From NCBI RefSeq assembly GCF_900142965.1, contig NZ_FRCQ01000017.1, positions 84,538 through 148,537 on the forward strand: 64,000 bases of DNA, given 5' to 3'. How positions within the stretch are numbered: position 1 is the first letter of the stretch; every line of letters begins with the position of its first letter. The translations under genes were made by a program, and so were the position numbers. Below are positions 61,787 through 64,000 of this stretch, one piece after another. Under the pieces are notes generated by a model. It was not told the DNA's origin. It saw nothing but the letters and a program-made list of their open reading frames with translations, and searched no databases. The stretch is from Rhizobacter sp. OV335. GTDB taxonomy: Bacteria; Pseudomonadota; Gammaproteobacteria; Burkholderiales; Burkholderiaceae_C.

Positions 61787-62158
61787 ATGGACCTGCCGAT
61801 CCAGCCGGCGAGCAACCTGGCTTGCACGCGGCGCCGCTTCATTGCGCTGGTGCCGGCCGGTGCGGCGCTGCTCGTGCCGGCCGTCCACGCCAAGCCGAAA
61901 CCGGCCCCACCGCCGGACCCGTCGACCTTCGCGCACCTGGACGAGCGCGACCCGCATGCGAAGGCGGTCGGTTACGTCGAGGACGTGGCACGCGTCGACC
62001 GCAAGGTCTATCCGAAGTTCACGGCCGGCAGCACCTGCGACAACTGCGCGCTGTACCGCGTGCCGGCGCAGCCCTGGTCGGAGTGCACGCTGTTCCCGCG
62101 CAAGCTGGTGGCGGCCAAGGGCTGGTGCGACGCCTACGTGCGACGTGCCGGGCCCTGA
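61787..62158 (+). CDS. High-potential iron-sulfur protein (HiPIP)
   Basis: A 123-residue exported HiPIP. ATG 61787 follows a GAGGGGGA ribosome site. The Tat signal has TRRRFIALVPAGAALLVPA (twin Arg 15-17). The mature part has the [4Fe-4S] ligands Cys84-x2-Cys87-x12-Cys100-x13-Cys114 (STCDNCALY, WSECTLF, KGWCDAY), and Tyr90 close to the cluster fits the family. HiPIPs carry electrons in the periplasm, often from the cytochrome bc1 complex to reaction centres or to oxidases. The Tat signal agrees with folding around the cluster in the cytoplasm. The acyl-CoA synthetase gene follows 35 bases later. Confidence 0.93.
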   Translation: MDLPIQPASNLACTRRRFIALVPAGAALLVPAVHAKPKPAPPPDPSTFAHLDERDPHAKAVGYVEDVARVDRKVYPKFTAGSTCDNCALYRVPAQPWSECTLFPRKLVAAKGWCDAYVRRAGP

Positions 62159-62193
62159 TCTGACCTGACCTGCTCTGACCTGACAATGGTGCG

Positions 62194-64000
62194 ATGACCC
62201 TCGACGATCCGATCCTGTCCCACGCCCGCACGCTGACCGAACTGTTCGACGCGCGCGTCCTGCGCAGCCCCGACGACACCGCTTACCACCGCTTTGATCC
62301 CACCGCGAGCCGCTGGGTCGCGCTCAGCTGGCGCGAGGCCGCCGCCGCGGTGCAGCGCTGGACGCAGGCACTGGCCGCGCTGCGCCTGCCGGGCGGCGCA
62401 CGCGTCGGGCTGCTGCTGCCGAACGGCGTCGAGGCCGTCTGGGCCGACCTGTCGACGATGGCCTGCAGCTGCGTGCCGGTGCCGATGCATGCGCTCGACA
62501 ACCCGGCGAGCATCGCCTACATCCTCGGCGACTGCGAGGCGGCCGTGCTGATGGTGCAGGAGGTGGCGCAGTGGGAAGCGATCCGTGCCGCCGGCGTCGC
62601 GTTGCCGGCGCTGCGCTGCGTCGTCGTGGTGGGCGCAAGCGCCATTGCATCCGCCCAGGGCGGCGCCATTCCCGTGATCGCGTTGGGCGAATGGCTGGCC
62701 GCCGGCGCGCAGGCTGCGGGCCTGCCGGCCACGCCGCCGCAGCCCGATGACCTGGCCGCGGTCGTCTACACCTCGGGCACCACCGGCAAGCCGAAGGGCG
62801 TGATGCTGACGCATGCCAACGTGGTCGCGAACGTGATGGCGGTGCTCGCGCACGTCGCGCCGGGGCCGGACGATGTCTTCCTGTCGTTCCTGCCTCTGTC
62901 GCACACCTTCGAGCGCACGGCGGGCTACTACCTGCCGATCGCCGCCGGCAGCAGCGTCGCGCATGCGCGTTCGGTGGCGTTGCTGGCCGAGGACCTGCGG
63001 ACCGTGCGGCCGACCGTGCTGATCTCGGTGCCGCGCATCTACGAGCGGGTGCGCGCGCAGCTCGATGCGCGGCTGGCCGGCTCGCGCGCGAAGCGCTGGC
63101 TGTTCGAGGCGGCGCAGGGCGTCGGCTGGCGGCGCTTCTGCCGGCGGCAGGGCCTTGCCACGGCGGCCAGCCCCTGGGCCGCGGCCGAGCTGCTGGTCGC
63201 GCCGCTGCTCGACGCGCTGGTGGGCCGCCCGCTGCGCGCGAGCTTTGGTGGCCGGCTGCGGGTGGCGGTCAGCGGCGGCGCGCCGCTCGCGCCGGCGCTG
63301 GCGCGCTGCTTCCTCGGGCTGGGCGTGCCGGTGCTGCAGGGCTATGGCATGACCGAGACCGCGCCGGTGGTGGCGGCCAACACGCTGGAGCACAACGACC
63401 CGGCCACCGTCGGCATCGCGCTGCAGGGCGTCGAGCTGCGGGTGGGCGAGAACCGCGAGCTGCAGGTGCGTGGCCCGAACGTGATGAAGGGGTACTGGAA
63501 GCGGCCGGAGGACAGCGCCCGCGCCTTCACCGACGACGGCTGGCTGCGCACCGGTGACCAGGCCTCGATCGACGAGGGCGGGCGGGTGCGCATCCTCGGG
63601 CGCATCAAGGAGATCATCGTCACGTCGACCGGCGAGAAGATCGCGCCGGCCGACCTGGAGCTCGCGATCGCCGCCGATCCGCTGTTCAGCCAGGTCTTCG
63701 TGCTCGGCGAGAACCGGCCGTTCATCGCCGCGGTGGCGGTGCTCGATCGCACGCAGTGGCAGGCGTTCGCGCAGTCGCTGGGCGTCGACCCGGCGCAGCC
63801 CGAGAGCCTGAACCTGCCGGCGGTGCAGCAGGCCGCGCTGCGGCGCATCGCGCAACAGGCCGCCGCGTTCCCGCGCTACGGCGTGCCGCGCGCGGCGTGG
63901 CTGAGCCTGGAGCCGTGGACGGTCGAGAACACCTTGATGACGCCGACGCTGAAGCTCAAGCGGCACAACCTGATGGCGCGCTTCGAGCAGGAGATCGAAG
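62194..64000 (+). CDS. AMP-dependent long-chain acyl-CoA synthetase, 3' end outside window
   Basis: An ANL-superfamily long-chain fatty-acid-CoA ligase from ATG 62194; the frame is open to the right edge, so about 602 residues are visible. The P-loop is VVYTSGTTGKPKGVMLTHAN, and the A4/A5 region includes LPLSHTFERTAGYYLP and GYGMTETAPVV. The ATP/AMP motif is GDQASIDEGGRVRILGRIKEIIVTSTG (shown here only as GRIKEIIVTSTGEK), with NLMARFEQEIE at the cut. These match bacterial FadD15-type synthetases, which activate fatty acids via an acyl-AMP. Nearly the whole protein is present; perhaps only a few residues are missing. It may be cotranscribed with HiPIP, though no functional link is obvious. Confidence 0.93.
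   Translation, partial: MTLDDPILSHARTLTELFDARVLRSPDDTAYHRFDPTASRWVALSWREAAAAVQRWTQALAALRLPGGARVGLLLPNGVEAVWADLSTMACSCVPVPMHALDNPASIAYILGDCEAAVLMVQEVAQWEAIRAAGVALPALRCVVVVGASAIASAQGGAIPVIALGEWLAAGAQAAGLPATPPQPDDLAAVVYTSGTTGKPKGVMLTHANVVANVMAVLAHVAPGPDDVFLSFLPLSHTFERTAGYYLPIAAGSSVAHARSVALLAEDLRTVRPTVLISVPRIYERVRAQLDARLAGSRAKRWLFEAAQGVGWRRFCRRQGLATAASPWAAAELLVAPLLDALVGRPLRASFGGRLRVAVSGGAPLAPALARCFLGLGVPVLQGYGMTETAPVVAANTLEHNDPATVGIALQGVELRVGENRELQVRGPNVMKGYWKRPEDSARAFTDDGWLRTGDQASIDEGGRVRILGRIKEIIVTSTGEKIAPADLELAIAADPLFSQVFVLGENRPFIAAVAVLDRTQWQAFAQSLGVDPAQPESLNLPAVQQAALRRIAQQAAAFPRYGVPRAAWLSLEPWTVENTLMTPTLKLKRHNLMARFEQEIE

Overview
The window is very GC-rich with dense, short-gapped genes. Its gene content (dnaG-rpoD pair, hemH, a long Lys/Ala-rich sigma-70 N-terminus, several H-NS-type proteins, YggX, a Tat-exported HiPIP, an OTC/UspA anaerobic cluster and many PAS-rich hybrid kinases) points to a betaproteobacterium of the order Burkholderiales, perhaps the Leptothrix/Rubrivivax/Methylibium group. 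The order is a fairly safe inference; the genus is not.

Layout. 1-21000 is core chromosome: hemH (cut by the left edge), a hybrid histidine kinase, a HAD hydrolase, a class III cyclase with an FHA domain, rpoD with its terminator and a good sigma-70 promoter, dnaG, an exported TonB-C-domain protein, a MASE1/PAS/GGDEF/EAL protein, an H-NS protein, yggX, argA and, divergently, hrpA. Two tRNA genes follow, Pro(TGG) and Arg(TCT).

21278-25527 is a small accessory island on the 3' side of tRNA-Arg, visibly lower in GC in its right part. It holds a frameshifted tyrosine-recombinase remnant, an integron attC-like site followed directly by a P-loop kinase gene, a dead IS5-like element with perfect terminal inverted repeats lying in the 3' end of that gene, and two adjacent genes whose products share an N-terminal leader but differ completely downstream. 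The first ends in a domain resembling EndoU/BECR-type RNase toxins. This pair is the best candidate for an undescribed system: probable secreted effectors.

25528-42800 returns to core genes: a DUF4239 membrane protein, trxC, gmhA, a PAP2 phosphatase and a second H-NS protein. Then comes a complete ribose operon (rbsBAC-R-K-D) behind tandem LacI-type operators, with most genes overlapping by 4 bases. After it lie an ECF sigma factor with a small ZAS anti-sigma factor, a beta-propeller lipoprotein preceded by a 24-bp perfect palindrome, an SGNH esterase, a divergent MFS/LysR pair, a DUF433/DUF5615 toxin-antitoxin pair and a dihydrodipicolinate-synthase-like gene.

42792-62158 is signalling and, by inference, a low-oxygen regulon: four sensor kinases or hybrid kinases and response regulators, a nitronate monooxygenase-like enzyme, hemerythrin plus a lipoprotein protease, an FNR-like regulator without the FeS cysteines, an ornithine-carbamoyltransferase-like protein lacking key catalytic residues, two universal stress proteins, a Pat-type protein acetyltransferase and a HiPIP. 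Three FNR-type boxes (TTGAT-N4-ATCAA and variants) lie in front of the nitronate monooxygenase, hemerythrin and OTC-like genes and match the E-x-x-S-R recognition helix of the local regulator. The window ends inside a long-chain acyl-CoA synthetase gene.
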